Of a stretch of 64,000 nucleotides of DNA, positions 8,511 through 17,243 are shown piece after piece. The translations under genes and the position numbers were made by a program. Within the stretch, counting starts at the first letter, position 1. Each line of letters begins with the position of its first letter. Origin of the DNA: Microbacterium dextranolyticum (lineage in GTDB: Bacteria > Actinomycetota > Actinomycetes > Actinomycetales > Microbacteriaceae); assembly GCF_016907295.1 (NCBI RefSeq), contig NZ_JAFBBR010000001.1:310001-374000 (forward strand), written 5' to 3'. The notes under the pieces were generated by a model. The model saw nothing but the letters and a program-made list of their open reading frames with translations. It did no database searches and was not told the DNA's origin.

Positions 8511-9197
8511 TCAGGCGGTGCTGCGGAAGCGCGCGACGACCAGATCGACGAGGGCCGCCGCAGGTGGGTCGGCATCGAGCAGCGGTCGGGCGACGATCGC
8601 GCCCGGCGCCTCGCGCACGGCGAGGTCATGGAAGTAGCCCGGAGCGAGCAGGTACGTCGCCACGAAGACGCGGTGGCCCCCGGCGGATGCCCGCGCGACC
8701 GCTTCTCGCACGCGCGGCTCCGCCGCGGCGAGAAAGGCGATGCGCACGGGGCGCCCCAGGCGCCCGGCGAGCAGACGCGCCGTCTCGCGGCAGTCCTCGT
8801 TCGCGCGTTCGTCGCTCGATCCCGCGACGGCGAGGATGATCTCTGCATCCGCCCCGTCGCGGTAGCCGGCCTCGACGAGACGGGCGACGAGCACATCGAC
8901 GAGCCGATCGTCGGGGCCGAGGGCCGCCGTGATGGTCACGTCGGCGCGGTGGGCGATCGCCCGTCGCAGATCGACGTGGACGTGGTATCCCGCCGACAGC
9001 AGCAGCGGCACGAGCGTCACCGGTTCGGCGGTGAGCGCGGAGAGTGCGGCGGCGACGTCGGGCTGCTGGACGTCGACGTGCCCGAGTCGGACGACGGTAT
9101 CGGGCAGTGCGGTGGTGACCCCCGCGACGAGGGCGGCGACCGCGTGCTGCCCGGCGGCATCCGCCGTTCCGTGAGAGATGCCGAGGAGCGCCGTCAT
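8511..9197 (-). CDS. Sirohydrochlorin ferrochelatase (CbiX/SirB type)
   Basis: This protein (228 aa) probably inserts iron into sirohydrochlorin to complete siroheme. It has the tandem CbiX-like halves: LLGISHGTADAAG at the start with the metal-binding His, VTLVPLLLSAGYHVHVDL in the first half, and VFVATYLLAPGYFHDL in the second. I prefer the ATG at 9197 because GACAAT sits seven bases before it, the spacing of a leaderless promoter; an ATG at 9206 is possible. It is separated from cysI by 222 bp and may have its own transcript. Cobalt rather than iron specificity cannot be ruled out from sequence. Confidence 0.85.
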   Translation of the reverse strand: MTALLGISHGTADAAGQHAVAALVAGVTTALPDTVVRLGHVDVQQPDVAAALSALTAEPVTLVPLLLSAGYHVHVDLRRAIAHRADVTITAALGPDDRLVDVLVARLVEAGYRDGADAEIILAVAGSSDERANEDCRETARLLAGRLGRPVRIAFLAAAEPRVREAVARASAGGHRVFVATYLLAPGYFHDLAVREAPGAIVARPLLDADPPAAALVDLVVARFRSTA

Positions 9198-9276
9198 GCG
9201 GGCCATTGTCTCGCATGCCCGCAGTCGACGACGGCGCGAGGGAGACCGGGGCCTCCCTCCGTCGAGATGCTCGCGC

Positions 9277-9930
9277 TCAGGCCGCGTCGGCCTCGCGTCC
9301 TCGTGCGAACCCGGCGTCGAAGCCGCGCTCGTACGCGTGCTCGGCGCGGGGGTCATGTCCGTGGCGCTCGCCGCAGCCGCCGTGGCCGGGGCCGAACCCG
9401 TGACCGGGCCCGAACCCGTGACCGGGCCCGAACCCGCGAGCGGGGTCGAACCCGTGGCGGCCGGGCCCGAATCCGCGATGCCCGAATCGGTGCGGCATCC
9501 GCTCGTCCGGCGTCCCGCCGAACTCGCGGACGAGCGCCTCGAGGCTCGCCTGGGTGGTCGCGAGGTCGTCGTCCGAGACGGCCGTCGAGATGCGCGTGCG
9601 GACGCGCTCGGTGGCCTCGTCGAGGCGTGCGGCGGTGGCGCGCCCCTCGTCGGTGAGCGTCCAGGCGCCGTCGTTCTCGGCGACCCAGCCGCGTTCGACG
9701 AGGCCGCGCAGCTTCTTTCCGCCGTGGCGGCGGATACGCTCCGCGAGTTCGGGCGGCAGACTCTCCGCGCCGAGCAGGGTCAGCAGGCGCGCGTCGCGAC
9801 GGCCGATCCCTTCCGCGGTGACGGCGGCCCGCAGCTCGCGGGAGATCAGTCCATGGGCGGCGCGGAGCCAGAATCCGAACGGGCGTGTCGGGGTGTGGGG
9901 TGTGTCAGAGGTGTTGTCGTGGGTCTCCAT
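9277..9930 (-). CDS. MarR-like winged-helix regulator with Gly/His-rich C-terminal tail
   Basis: The protein (217 aa) has a winged-helix core in residues about 15-115 (AHGLISRELRAAVTAEGIG, then KKLRGLVERGWVAENDGAWTLTDEGRATAARL). It ends in a striking tail with repeats of GFGPGHG, many His residues, and HGHDPRAEHAYERGFDAGFARG. Such a tail could bind metal or simply be disordered. AAAGGA eight bases upstream supports the ATG at 9930. It is divergent from another MarR-like gene that also carries a Gly/His-rich segment, and both face the same TGCATGT-rich region, so mutual or autoregulation is likely. The target genes are unknown. Confidence 0.75.
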   Translation of the reverse strand: METHDNTSDTPHTPTRPFGFWLRAAHGLISRELRAAVTAEGIGRRDARLLTLLGAESLPPELAERIRRHGGKKLRGLVERGWVAENDGAWTLTDEGRATAARLDEATERVRTRISTAVSDDDLATTQASLEALVREFGGTPDERMPHRFGHRGFGPGRHGFDPARGFGPGHGFGPGHGFGPGHGGCGERHGHDPRAEHAYERGFDAGFARGREADAA

Positions 9931-9984
9931 GGGAGAGGTCCTTTCGTGAAGAGATGTGAGGGGCGGTGCGATGACGCTTCGCCG

Positions 9985-10054
9985 ATGCATGTCATTGTGC
10001 ATGCACATGCAGTATGACATGTAATTTTCTTGCATGTCAAGGTGCATGTAAATT
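9985..10054. promoter_or_regulatory. Shared divergent promoter/operator region with TGCATGT repeats
   Basis: TGCATGT occurs at 9986-9992, 10031-10037 and 10043-10049, and its complement ACATGCA at 10005-10011. ATGCATGTCAT at 9985-9995 is mirrored by ATGACATGTAA at 10014-10024, and TTGCATGTCAA at 10030-10040 is itself nearly palindromic. TAAATT at 10049-10054 is seven bases before the plus-strand start codon and could be the -10 of a leaderless transcript. The repeats therefore overlap promoter elements, as expected for MarR-family operators. Confidence 0.6.
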
Positions 10055-10060
10055 CGTCGT

Positions 10061-10636
10061 ATGACGGATGCCTCCCCACCCGGCTCGGGTTCGCCCGACA
10101 TCGATGCGATCGCCGCAGCCCTCGCCCGGCTGCGCGGGCGAGGGCGCGGACCGGCAGGGTTCGGCGGGCCCGGAGGATTCGGCGGCCCGGGAGGAGGGGG
10201 CGGCCCGCACGGGCACCACGGCCATCGCAGCATGCCGGAGAGGCCGGGCCCGGAGGGACCCGGTCCGTTCGGGTTCGGCGGCGGAGGACGTATGGCCGGC
10301 CTCGCCCGCATGCGCATGCTCGAGGCTCTCGCCGGGGCATCCCACGCGCTGAGCGTCAGCGAGATCGGCGAGACGATCGGCGTCGATCAGCCGCGTGCCT
10401 CACGCCTCATCCAGCAGGCGGTCGAGCTCGGGCTCGTGCGGCGCGAGGCCGATCCCGATGACGCGCGTCGCACGCGGGTCGCGCTCACTGACGAGGGTGC
10501 GCGCCTCGTGAGCGGCTTCCGCGGCCAGCGTCGCGCACACCTCGAACATGCGCTGCAGGACTTCTCCGACGCCGAGCGCGCCGAGCTCGCCAGGCTGCTC
10601 ACGAAGCTCGCGACGGCGTGGATGCCGGAGCGCTGA
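10061..10636 (+). CDS. MarR-family regulator with Gly/His-rich N-terminal segment
   Basis: The protein (191 aa) has a disordered Gly-rich segment with GPHGHHGHRS near residues 30-60. It then has a MarR winged helix: LARMRMLEALAGASHALSVS, RASRLIQQAVELGLVRRE, and the wing DPDDARRTRVALTDEG. No ribosome-binding site precedes the ATG; TAAATT ends seven bases before it, so leaderless translation is likely. It is divergent from the MarR-like gene at 9277-9930. Both proteins pairing a winged helix with a Gly/His-rich region suggests they work together, perhaps sensing a metal; that part is inference. Confidence 0.82.
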   Translation: MTDASPPGSGSPDIDAIAAALARLRGRGRGPAGFGGPGGFGGPGGGGGPHGHHGHRSMPERPGPEGPGPFGFGGGGRMAGLARMRMLEALAGASHALSVSEIGETIGVDQPRASRLIQQAVELGLVRREADPDDARRTRVALTDEGARLVSGFRGQRRAHLEHALQDFSDAERAELARLLTKLATAWMPER

Positions 10637-10721
10637 CCCGCCTCTTACGGTGTGCGCCGTTTCGGCGCAAGGGGGCGTACACGGTTCGATTGCGGGGGAA
10701 GCCGGCGGTTAGCCTGGGGCG

Positions 10722-12383
10722 ATGACCGAGATCCAGCCGGCCGCCGATCCGCTCGCCCCTCGGGGCATCTCTCCCTGGGTCTTCTGGCCCGCCGCCGTGG
10801 TGGTGGTGGTCATCGCGGGGTTCGCGATGATCTTCCCGGCTGTCGCCGAAGAGACCTTCGCGGAGTTGCAGGCCGCCATCGTCAGCACGTTCAGCTGGTA
10901 CTACGTGCTCATCGCCGCGTTCTTCGTCGCGTTCGCCCTCGTTCTCGGCTTCAGCCGCTTCGGCGACATCAAGCTCGGCAAGGACGACGACGACCCGGAG
11001 TTCTCGCTGGGCGCGTGGTTCTCGCTGCTGTTCGCCGCGGGGATGGGCATCGGTCTCGTCTTCTACGGTGTCAGCGAGCCCCTCAGCCACTTCGTGAACC
11101 CGCGACCGGGCGTCACGGGCACCGACGCGCAGCTCGCCCAGAACGCCCTCATCCAGACCTATCTGCACTGGGGTGTGCAAGCGTGGGCCATCTACGTCGT
11201 CGTCGGCGTCGCACTCGCTTACGCGATCCACCGTCGGCGCCGGCCCATCTCCATCCGTTGGGCACTCGAGCCGTTGCTCGGAAAGCGCGTGCGCGGCGTC
11301 TGGGGCAACGTGATCGACGCCCTCGCCCTCGTCGGCACGATCTTCGGTGTCGCGACCTCGCTCGGGCTCGGCGTTCTGCAGATCGGGGCGGGGTTGGATG
11401 CCGCCGGGTTCGGCGCGCCCGACACGTTCACGCAGATCCTCATCATCGGTGTGATCACCGTGTTCGTGCTGGCATCGGTGCTCTCGGGTGTCGCCCGCGG
11501 CATGAAGTGGCTCTCGACGTTCAATCTTCTTCTCGCAGGCCTCCTGCTGGTCTTCGTCCTGTTCGCCGGTCAGACCGTCTACCTGCTGCGGGAGTGGGTG
11601 CAGTCCATCGGCTCGTATCTGCAGAACTACATCGGGCTGAGCTTCACCGTGAGCGCCTTCCAGGGCGAGGCCGGCGAGCAGTGGCAGGCGGCGTGGACCT
11701 CGTTCTACTGGGGCTGGTGGATCTCGTGGGCGCCCTTCGTCGGGATCTTCATCGCGCGGGTGAGCAAGGGACGCACGGTGCGCGAGTTCGTGCTCGGCGT
11801 GCTGATCGTTCCGACGCTCGTGGGCATCCTCTGGTTCGCCGTGCTGGGCGGGTCGGCGCTGTATCAAGAGCTGCAGCAGCCCGGATCGATGCTCACGCCC
11901 GACGGTGGGGTCAATCTGCAGGGTGCGCTGTTCCAGCTCTTCACCCATCTGCCGGCCGGTCAGGTGCTGACGATCGGCGCGATCATCCTCATCGCGATCT
12001 TCTTCGTCACCTCCGCCGACTCCGGCGCGCTCGTCATGGGCATGCTCGCCACGGGCGGCGACGCCGAGCCCCGCCGGTGGATCCGCGTGTTCTTCACTGT
12101 CGCGACCTCGGTGCTGGCGGTGGCGCTGCTGCTGGCGGGCGGCCTCACCGCGCTGCAGACGGCGGCGATCACGATCGCGCTGCCGTTCAGCGTCGTGATG
12201 CTGCTCATCTGCTGGGCGACCGTCATCGCATTCCGACGCGAGCGCCGCGTCTACGACCGTGCCGAACGTGCGCACCTGGTCGAATACGTCGGCGAGCACT
12301 ACGGGCTCGACGTCGAATCCGGTAACGAGCAGGGCGTTCGGATGCCGTCGTGGCTGCGGCCGCGACGGTCGTCGCCCCGCTGA
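10722..12383 (+). CDS. BCCT-family transporter (glycine betaine/choline type)
   Basis: This is a Na+- or H+-coupled uptake system (553 aa) for quaternary ammonium compounds, typically osmoprotectants. About 12 membrane helices are visible. The family signature GMGIGLVFYGVSEPL lies near residues 107-121, and the Trp-rich WTSFYWGWWISWAPFVG near 325-341 corresponds to the substrate box of BetP. FIARVSKGRTVREF follows. The C-terminal tail is short and basic. TAGCCT six bases before the ATG suggests a leaderless transcript. It is flanked by a MarR gene and a 10-bp tandem repeat. The substrate is inferred from the family. Confidence 0.9.
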   Translation: MTEIQPAADPLAPRGISPWVFWPAAVVVVVIAGFAMIFPAVAEETFAELQAAIVSTFSWYYVLIAAFFVAFALVLGFSRFGDIKLGKDDDDPEFSLGAWFSLLFAAGMGIGLVFYGVSEPLSHFVNPRPGVTGTDAQLAQNALIQTYLHWGVQAWAIYVVVGVALAYAIHRRRRPISIRWALEPLLGKRVRGVWGNVIDALALVGTIFGVATSLGLGVLQIGAGLDAAGFGAPDTFTQILIIGVITVFVLASVLSGVARGMKWLSTFNLLLAGLLLVFVLFAGQTVYLLREWVQSIGSYLQNYIGLSFTVSAFQGEAGEQWQAAWTSFYWGWWISWAPFVGIFIARVSKGRTVREFVLGVLIVPTLVGILWFAVLGGSALYQELQQPGSMLTPDGGVNLQGALFQLFTHLPAGQVLTIGAIILIAIFFVTSADSGALVMGMLATGGDAEPRRWIRVFFTVATSVLAVALLLAGGLTALQTAAITIALPFSVVMLLICWATVIAFRRERRVYDRAERAHLVEYVGEHYGLDVESGNEQGVRMPSWLRPRRSSPR

Positions 12384-12390
12384 CCTCGCG

Positions 12391-12430
12391 CTCCGGCGGG
12401 CTCCGGCGGGCTCCGGCGGGCTCCGGCGGG
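12391..12430. repeat. Tandem repeat, 4 perfect copies of a 10-mer
   Basis: CTCCGGCGGG is repeated four times without change, starting 7 bp after the BCCT stop. It lies between two convergent genes. It may form GC-rich structure but has no clear terminator T-run. Confidence 0.9.
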
Positions 12431-12464
12431 CTGATGGGCGACTCTCGCGGCGGGCCGCTCGCGG

Positions 12465-13898
12465 TCAGTGTGACGCGTCGGGCGCGGTCCGCGGCGGTGC
12501 CGTGACGAAGACGAGCATCACGAACCCGACGGCGAGCACGAGCGCGATCCCCAGAATGCCGTAGAGCGTCTGGTTGGCCGCGAGGGCGATGAACACGCCC
12601 CACAGCAGCGAGGCCATCCAGCTCGCGGCGCGCCCCGTGGTCGCGTACAGGCCGAAGACCTCGCCCTCGGTGCCGGCGGGGGTCACGCGCGCGAGGAACG
12701 ACCGCGACGCCGACTGCGCCGGCCCGACGAAGACGGCCAGGACGATCCCGACGACCCAGAACAGGCCCTTGCCCGCGCCCGCCGCGAAGAAGACCGCGAG
12801 GCAGCACAGCACGATCCCGCCGATCGCGACGAGAATCACCCGTTTGGGACCGAAGCGGTCGTCGAGCCGCCCCGCGAAGATGGTCGAGACGCCGGCGACG
12901 AGGTTCAGGGCGATGCCGAAGACCACGAGGTCGGTGAATCCGAAGCCGAACACCCGCCCCGCGATGACGGTGCCGAACGTGAAGACCGCCGCGAGGCCGT
13001 CGCGGTAGACGGCGGATGCCAGCAGGAACCAGAGCGTCGGGCGGGCGTCGTGCCACAGTCGCCGGATCGAGCGGACGACCTCGGCGTAGCCGGCGAAGAA
13101 GCCGACGTCGCGCGAGCCCGTGCCCGCGGGCGGCTCGGGCACCCGCAGGAAGATCGGGATGGAGAAGACGAGGGTCCACACCGTCGCTCCGGCAGCGACG
13201 AGCTGGAAGGTGATCGACTGCGTTCCGTCGAGCACGCCCGCGAGGATGAGCCCGACGACGATCGTGAGCGCGATGATCCCGCCGAGATAGCCGAACCCCC
13301 AGCCGAGGCCCGACACGCGGCCCACGGTCATCGGCGTCGACACCGACACGAGCAGCGCGTTGTAGTTCGCGCCCGCGATCTCGCTGACGACCGTGCCGAG
13401 CGAGATCATCGCCACGCCGAACCAGAACATCGCGGGGATGCCCGGCACGAAGGCCATCGCGAGCTGGCAGGCGATGAGTGCGCCCGTGAAGACCCCGAGC
13501 ATGAGCTTGCGGCGACCCAGGGCATCCGCTCGCTGCCCGACCACGGGCGCGATCAGGGCGATCAGCAGCCCCGCGATCGTGATCCCCCAGCCGAGGCTCG
13601 CATCCAGCGATCCGAGCGACCGGCAGTACTCCGTCGCGGTGTTGGCGGCCGTGTCGCAGTCGATCGCCTTGCCGTCGACGATGCCGCTGCGGGCGACCGC
13701 CGGATCGAGGAAGAACGGCGAGACGAGAAAGCTCGGCACCCAGACGAAGGTCAGCAGCACCGAGTTGAACGGCTGCGTCGCCCAGTCCCACAGCGCCCAG
13801 GCGAAGACGCGACGGCGCGATCGGGGACCCGCGGAGCCCGCATCGCGCTCCTGAGCGGCGGCCACGGCATCGGGGGCGGGATGATCGGGGAGCGACAT
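12465..13898 (-). CDS. MFS transporter, UMF1/Atg22-like
   Basis: This is a twelve-helix permease (477 aa) of the UMF1 branch of the major facilitator superfamily. The diagnostic opening FAWALWDWATQPFNSV lies near residues 31-46. APVVGQRADALGRRK is the loop 2-3 motif, and GAANYN-like EIAGANYNALL is also typical. The ATG at 13898 was chosen because TACCGT lies seven bases upstream (leaderless pattern). The longer frame upstream is unsupported. Substrates of bacterial UMF1 proteins are largely unknown; amino-acid efflux is known for the fungal vacuolar relative. Confidence 0.85.
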   Translation of the reverse strand: MSLPDHPAPDAVAAAQERDAGSAGPRSRRRVFAWALWDWATQPFNSVLLTFVWVPSFLVSPFFLDPAVARSGIVDGKAIDCDTAANTATEYCRSLGSLDASLGWGITIAGLLIALIAPVVGQRADALGRRKLMLGVFTGALIACQLAMAFVPGIPAMFWFGVAMISLGTVVSEIAGANYNALLVSVSTPMTVGRVSGLGWGFGYLGGIIALTIVVGLILAGVLDGTQSITFQLVAAGATVWTLVFSIPIFLRVPEPPAGTGSRDVGFFAGYAEVVRSIRRLWHDARPTLWFLLASAVYRDGLAAVFTFGTVIAGRVFGFGFTDLVVFGIALNLVAGVSTIFAGRLDDRFGPKRVILVAIGGIVLCCLAVFFAAGAGKGLFWVVGIVLAVFVGPAQSASRSFLARVTPAGTEGEVFGLYATTGRAASWMASLLWGVFIALAANQTLYGILGIALVLAVGFVMLVFVTAPPRTAPDASH

Positions 13899-14003
13899 GC
13901 TCGTCACGGTAAGCGGTCTCGGTGAACGATCGGTGCGCCGCGCCGGAGCGTCGCGCACCGGTCATCCCCTTTCGGGGGAGCTCTCGCAGCTGAACCGGGG
14001 CGA

Positions 14004-14390
14004 TCAAGTGAGACGGAGCCGCACCATCACCGTGTGATCGCCATGCGCGGCATCGAGGACCAACTCGCCGGTCACGGTGGTCAAGTCCCCGGTGCCCGAC
14101 CCCGGGATGACCTCGTACCGCAGGGCCTCCGCACCATCGGCCATCGAGCCGAGCTGCTGGAACGCGATCGTCCCCGTCCGACCATCGATGGAGCCTTCGA
14201 ACACCTCGATCGCGACGTATCCCGCTGTTCCGCTCGCCGGGTCGCCGGCCGAGAGCATGACGCCAGCCGAGGTGCCCTCGATTCCGCCGGTCCATCTCTT
14301 CGTGAAGTCGAACCGGCCGGTGCCGGCAAGCAGCGCGTCCGCCGGGGCGATGTCGATATCGAAGCGTCCAGAAGCCATCACGTCAGTCAT
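14004..14390 (-). CDS. DUF3224 domain protein
   Basis: This is a small soluble protein (128 aa) matching the DUF3224 pattern: FTKRWTGGIEGTSAGVML near residues 28-45, EVFEGSIDGRTGTIAFQQ near 62-79, and VIPGSGTGDLTTVTGEL near 92-109. The fold is allene-oxide-cyclase-like in related families, but no enzyme activity is established. It is divergent from an AraC-type regulator with only about 20 bp between proposed starts. That regulator may control it. Confidence 0.85.
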   Translation of the reverse strand: MTDVMASGRFDIDIAPADALLAGTGRFDFTKRWTGGIEGTSAGVMLSAGDPASGTAGYVAIEVFEGSIDGRTGTIAFQQLGSMADGAEALRYEVIPGSGTGDLTTVTGELVLDAAHGDHTVMVRLRLT

Positions 14391-14410
14391 GTGTCAAGGA
14401 TCATGGATGG

Positions 14411-15256
14411 ATGGAGCGACGCCTAGAAGATTCGCGCCAGCACGACGAGGACATGCTGGCCCGCCATGCGAGTCGGGGAGTCCTCTACCCGCACCTCCTG
14501 CCGCAGTTCACTCGGAGAATGCCAGATGCGCTGCTTGCGGAGAGAGTGCGCTGGTTCTGGGCCGCATCCTGGCATCTGCCTCACGGCGTTACGTCCGAAC
14601 AGACGCTGTTGCCCTTCGCCGCAGCCAACCTTGCCGTCGAGCCAACCGACGTCACGCTTTCCGGGCCGAGCGCCAGCACTGTCGCCACCATACTGAAAGG
14701 CAGCGGATGGGTGGTCGCGGCGAACCTGCAACCCGCCGCCACTGCCGCTCTCCTGGGCGGCCAGACCGTGATTCCCGACGCCACCCGGATCATCGTCGCG
14801 GCTGATCTCATTGCCGAGGTCGCCCAGGTGTTCCACCGCATCGAGGACTTCGACGCCGCCGTGGATGCCACCGTCGCCGCACTGTCGGCGTGGATCGTTC
14901 AGCGGGTACCGCCGCCCGGCGACTCAGCGATCAGGGCGAACCGCCTCCTCGCGCTGATCGAGAACGATCCGAACGTCACGACCCTCGGAGAGACCGCAGA
15001 AGCACTGCACATCTCCCCACGCACGGCCCAACGCATCGCCCACGACGACATCGGCATGTCGGTCGGCAGGATCATCCGTCGCTCCCGCCTGCAACGCACC
15101 CTGCAGCACGCCCGCGAGTCACCCACCGAATCCCTCGCCGCCATCGCCGCTGCGAACGGGTACTCGGATCACTCCCACATGGCCGCCGAGTTGCGAACCA
15201 TCACTCGCCAGACGGCCACTCAACACCGAGCGGCCGTGCGCGCACCGAACCGCTGA
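14411..15256 (+). CDS. AraC-family transcriptional regulator
   Basis: The protein (281 aa) has an N-terminal sensing region resembling DUF6597-type AraC regulators (VRWFWAASWHLPHGVT). A C-terminal double helix-turn-helix follows from about residue 175: TLGETAEALHISPRTAQRIA, then ESLAAIAAANGYSDHSHM. An alternative start is the ATG at 14453, preceded by ACGAGG; it would shorten the protein by 14 residues and widen the divergent gap with the DUF3224 gene. The DUF3224 gene is the obvious candidate target. Confidence 0.85.
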   Translation: MERRLEDSRQHDEDMLARHASRGVLYPHLLPQFTRRMPDALLAERVRWFWAASWHLPHGVTSEQTLLPFAAANLAVEPTDVTLSGPSASTVATILKGSGWVVAANLQPAATAALLGGQTVIPDATRIIVAADLIAEVAQVFHRIEDFDAAVDATVAALSAWIVQRVPPPGDSAIRANRLLALIENDPNVTTLGETAEALHISPRTAQRIAHDDIGMSVGRIIRRSRLQRTLQHARESPTESLAAIAAANGYSDHSHMAAELRTITRQTATQHRAAVRAPNR

Positions 15257-15416
15257 GATGGTGGAGCAGGAGATCGACGGTCGCCGTACAGCCGACGACG
15301 ACAGGCTGCGGAATCTCGGCGCGAAGCTCTCGCCCGAAACCCCCACCGCCCTCGGTGCGCCGGATCGGAGCGGCGCGTACCGGGTTCGCTCAGCACTCTC
15401 CCAGTACCGTGGGGGG

Positions 15417-17207
15417 ATGACCATCGAGAATGCGCCCGACGAGGCGCCGGCGACCCCCACCCTCACGTTCGCCGATCTCGGCCTCGACGACGCGGTGCTC
15501 CGCGCCGTGCGCGACGTCGGCTACGAGACGCCGTCCGCAATTCAGGCCGCGACGATCCCGCCGCTGCTGTCGGGCCGCGACGTCCTCGGCACCGCCCAGA
15601 CCGGCACCGGTAAGACCGCGGCGTTCGCGCTGCCGATCCTGTCGCAGCTGGATCTGTCGCAGAAGACGCCGCAGGCGCTCGTGCTCGCCCCGACGCGCGA
15701 GCTCGCCCTGCAGGTGTGCGAGGCCTTCGAGTCGTACGCCGCGCGTCTGAAGGGCGTGCACGTGCTGCCCGTCTACGGCGGCCAGGGCTACGGCCAGCAG
15801 CTGTCCGCGCTCCGCCGCGGCGTCCACGTCGTCGTCGGAACGCCCGGCCGCATCATGGACCACCTCGACAAGGGCACCCTCGATCTCTCCGAGCTGCGCT
15901 TCCTCGTGCTCGACGAGGCCGACGAGATGCTCAAGATGGGCTTCGCCGAAGACGTCGAGACGATCCTCGCCGACACCCCCGAGGGCAAGCAGGTCGCCCT
16001 TTTCTCCGCCACGATGCCCCCGCAGATCCGCCGCCTCGCCGGCACGTATCTGAAGGATGCCGAAGAGATCAACGTCAAGGCGAAGACCTCCACCGCGACC
16101 AACATCGCACAGCGCTACCTGATCGTGTCGTACCCGCAGAAGGTGGATGCCCTCACCCGCATCCTCGAGGTCGAGAACTTCGAGGGCATGATCGTCTTCA
16201 CGCGCACGAAGAACGAGACGGAGACCCTCGCCGAGAAGCTGCGTGCCCGCGGCTACGCGGCAGCGGCGATCAACGGCGACGTTGCCCAGGCCCAGCGTGA
16301 GCGGACCGTCAACCAGCTCAAGGACGGCAAACTCGACATCCTCGTCGCCACCGACGTCGCCGCGCGCGGTCTGGATGTCGAGCGCATCAGCCACGTGGTG
16401 AACTTCGACCTGCCGATCGACACCGAGTCCTACGTCCATCGCATCGGCCGCACGGGGCGGGCCGGACGCACGGGCGACGCGATCAGCTTCGTCACCCCGC
16501 GCGAGCGGCGCATGCTGGCATCTATCGAAAAGGCGACGCGCCAGCCGCTCACCGAGATGTCGCTGCCGACCGCCGAGGACGTCAACGCGACGCGACTGAC
16601 CCGTTTCGACGATGCGATCACCACCGCCCTCGCCGACACGGAGCGGATCGACCGATTCCGCGACATCATCAACCACTACGTCACGCACCACGACGTGCCC
16701 GAAGCCGATGTGGCGGCGGCTCTCGCCGTCGTCGCGCAGGGCGAGACGCCGTTGCTGTTGGATGCCGCGGCCGACGAGCCCGCACGCCGCGACCGCGACC
16801 GGTTCGAGCGCGATCGCGACCGTGGGGATGTGGGCAGCGGCTCGGGGGATCGCCCCCGCCGCGAGCGCCGGGGGTCGGGCCCGACGGCGACCTACCGCAT
16901 CGAGGTGGGGCGTCGGCACAAGGTCGAGCCGCGTCAGATCGTCGGAGCCCTCGCGAACGAGGGCGGCTTCCGCCGCGAGGACTTCGGCGCGATCCAGATC
17001 CGCCCCGACTTCTCGCTGGTCGAGCTGCCCGCCGACCTGTCGCGCGAGACGCTGCAGCGCCTGGAGAACACGCGCATCTCGGGCCGGCTGATCGAGATCA
17101 AGCCCGATCGCTTCCAGCGCTCCGCGAAGCGCCCCGAGCGCGGCTACGGCGATCGGGACCGCGGCGGCTACGGCGACCGCGACGAGCGGCGCCCGCGCCG
17201 GGACTGA
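15417..17207 (+). CDS. deaD: DEAD-box RNA helicase with DbpA-type RNA-binding domain
   Basis: This ATP-dependent RNA helicase (596 aa) probably acts in ribosome assembly, mRNA turnover or cold response. The Q motif is LTFADLGLDDAVLRAVRDVGY, followed by motif I AQTGTGKT, PTRELA, DEAD, SAT, and HRIGRTGRAGRTG. A DbpA-like RNA-recognition domain lies near residues 490-570 and an Arg/Gly/Asp-rich tail ends the protein. I chose the ATG at 15417 because TACCGT lies six bases upstream; a GGGGGG run sits directly against it. The frame upstream of it has no family similarity. Confidence 0.93.
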   Translation: MTIENAPDEAPATPTLTFADLGLDDAVLRAVRDVGYETPSAIQAATIPPLLSGRDVLGTAQTGTGKTAAFALPILSQLDLSQKTPQALVLAPTRELALQVCEAFESYAARLKGVHVLPVYGGQGYGQQLSALRRGVHVVVGTPGRIMDHLDKGTLDLSELRFLVLDEADEMLKMGFAEDVETILADTPEGKQVALFSATMPPQIRRLAGTYLKDAEEINVKAKTSTATNIAQRYLIVSYPQKVDALTRILEVENFEGMIVFTRTKNETETLAEKLRARGYAAAAINGDVAQAQRERTVNQLKDGKLDILVATDVAARGLDVERISHVVNFDLPIDTESYVHRIGRTGRAGRTGDAISFVTPRERRMLASIEKATRQPLTEMSLPTAEDVNATRLTRFDDAITTALADTERIDRFRDIINHYVTHHDVPEADVAAALAVVAQGETPLLLDAAADEPARRDRDRFERDRDRGDVGSGSGDRPRRERRGSGPTATYRIEVGRRHKVEPRQIVGALANEGGFRREDFGAIQIRPDFSLVELPADLSRETLQRLENTRISGRLIEIKPDRFQRSAKRPERGYGDRDRGGYGDRDERRPRRD

Positions 17208-17243
17208 TCCTCGCGCGAGCACACGAGACGAGGATGACCGGTC

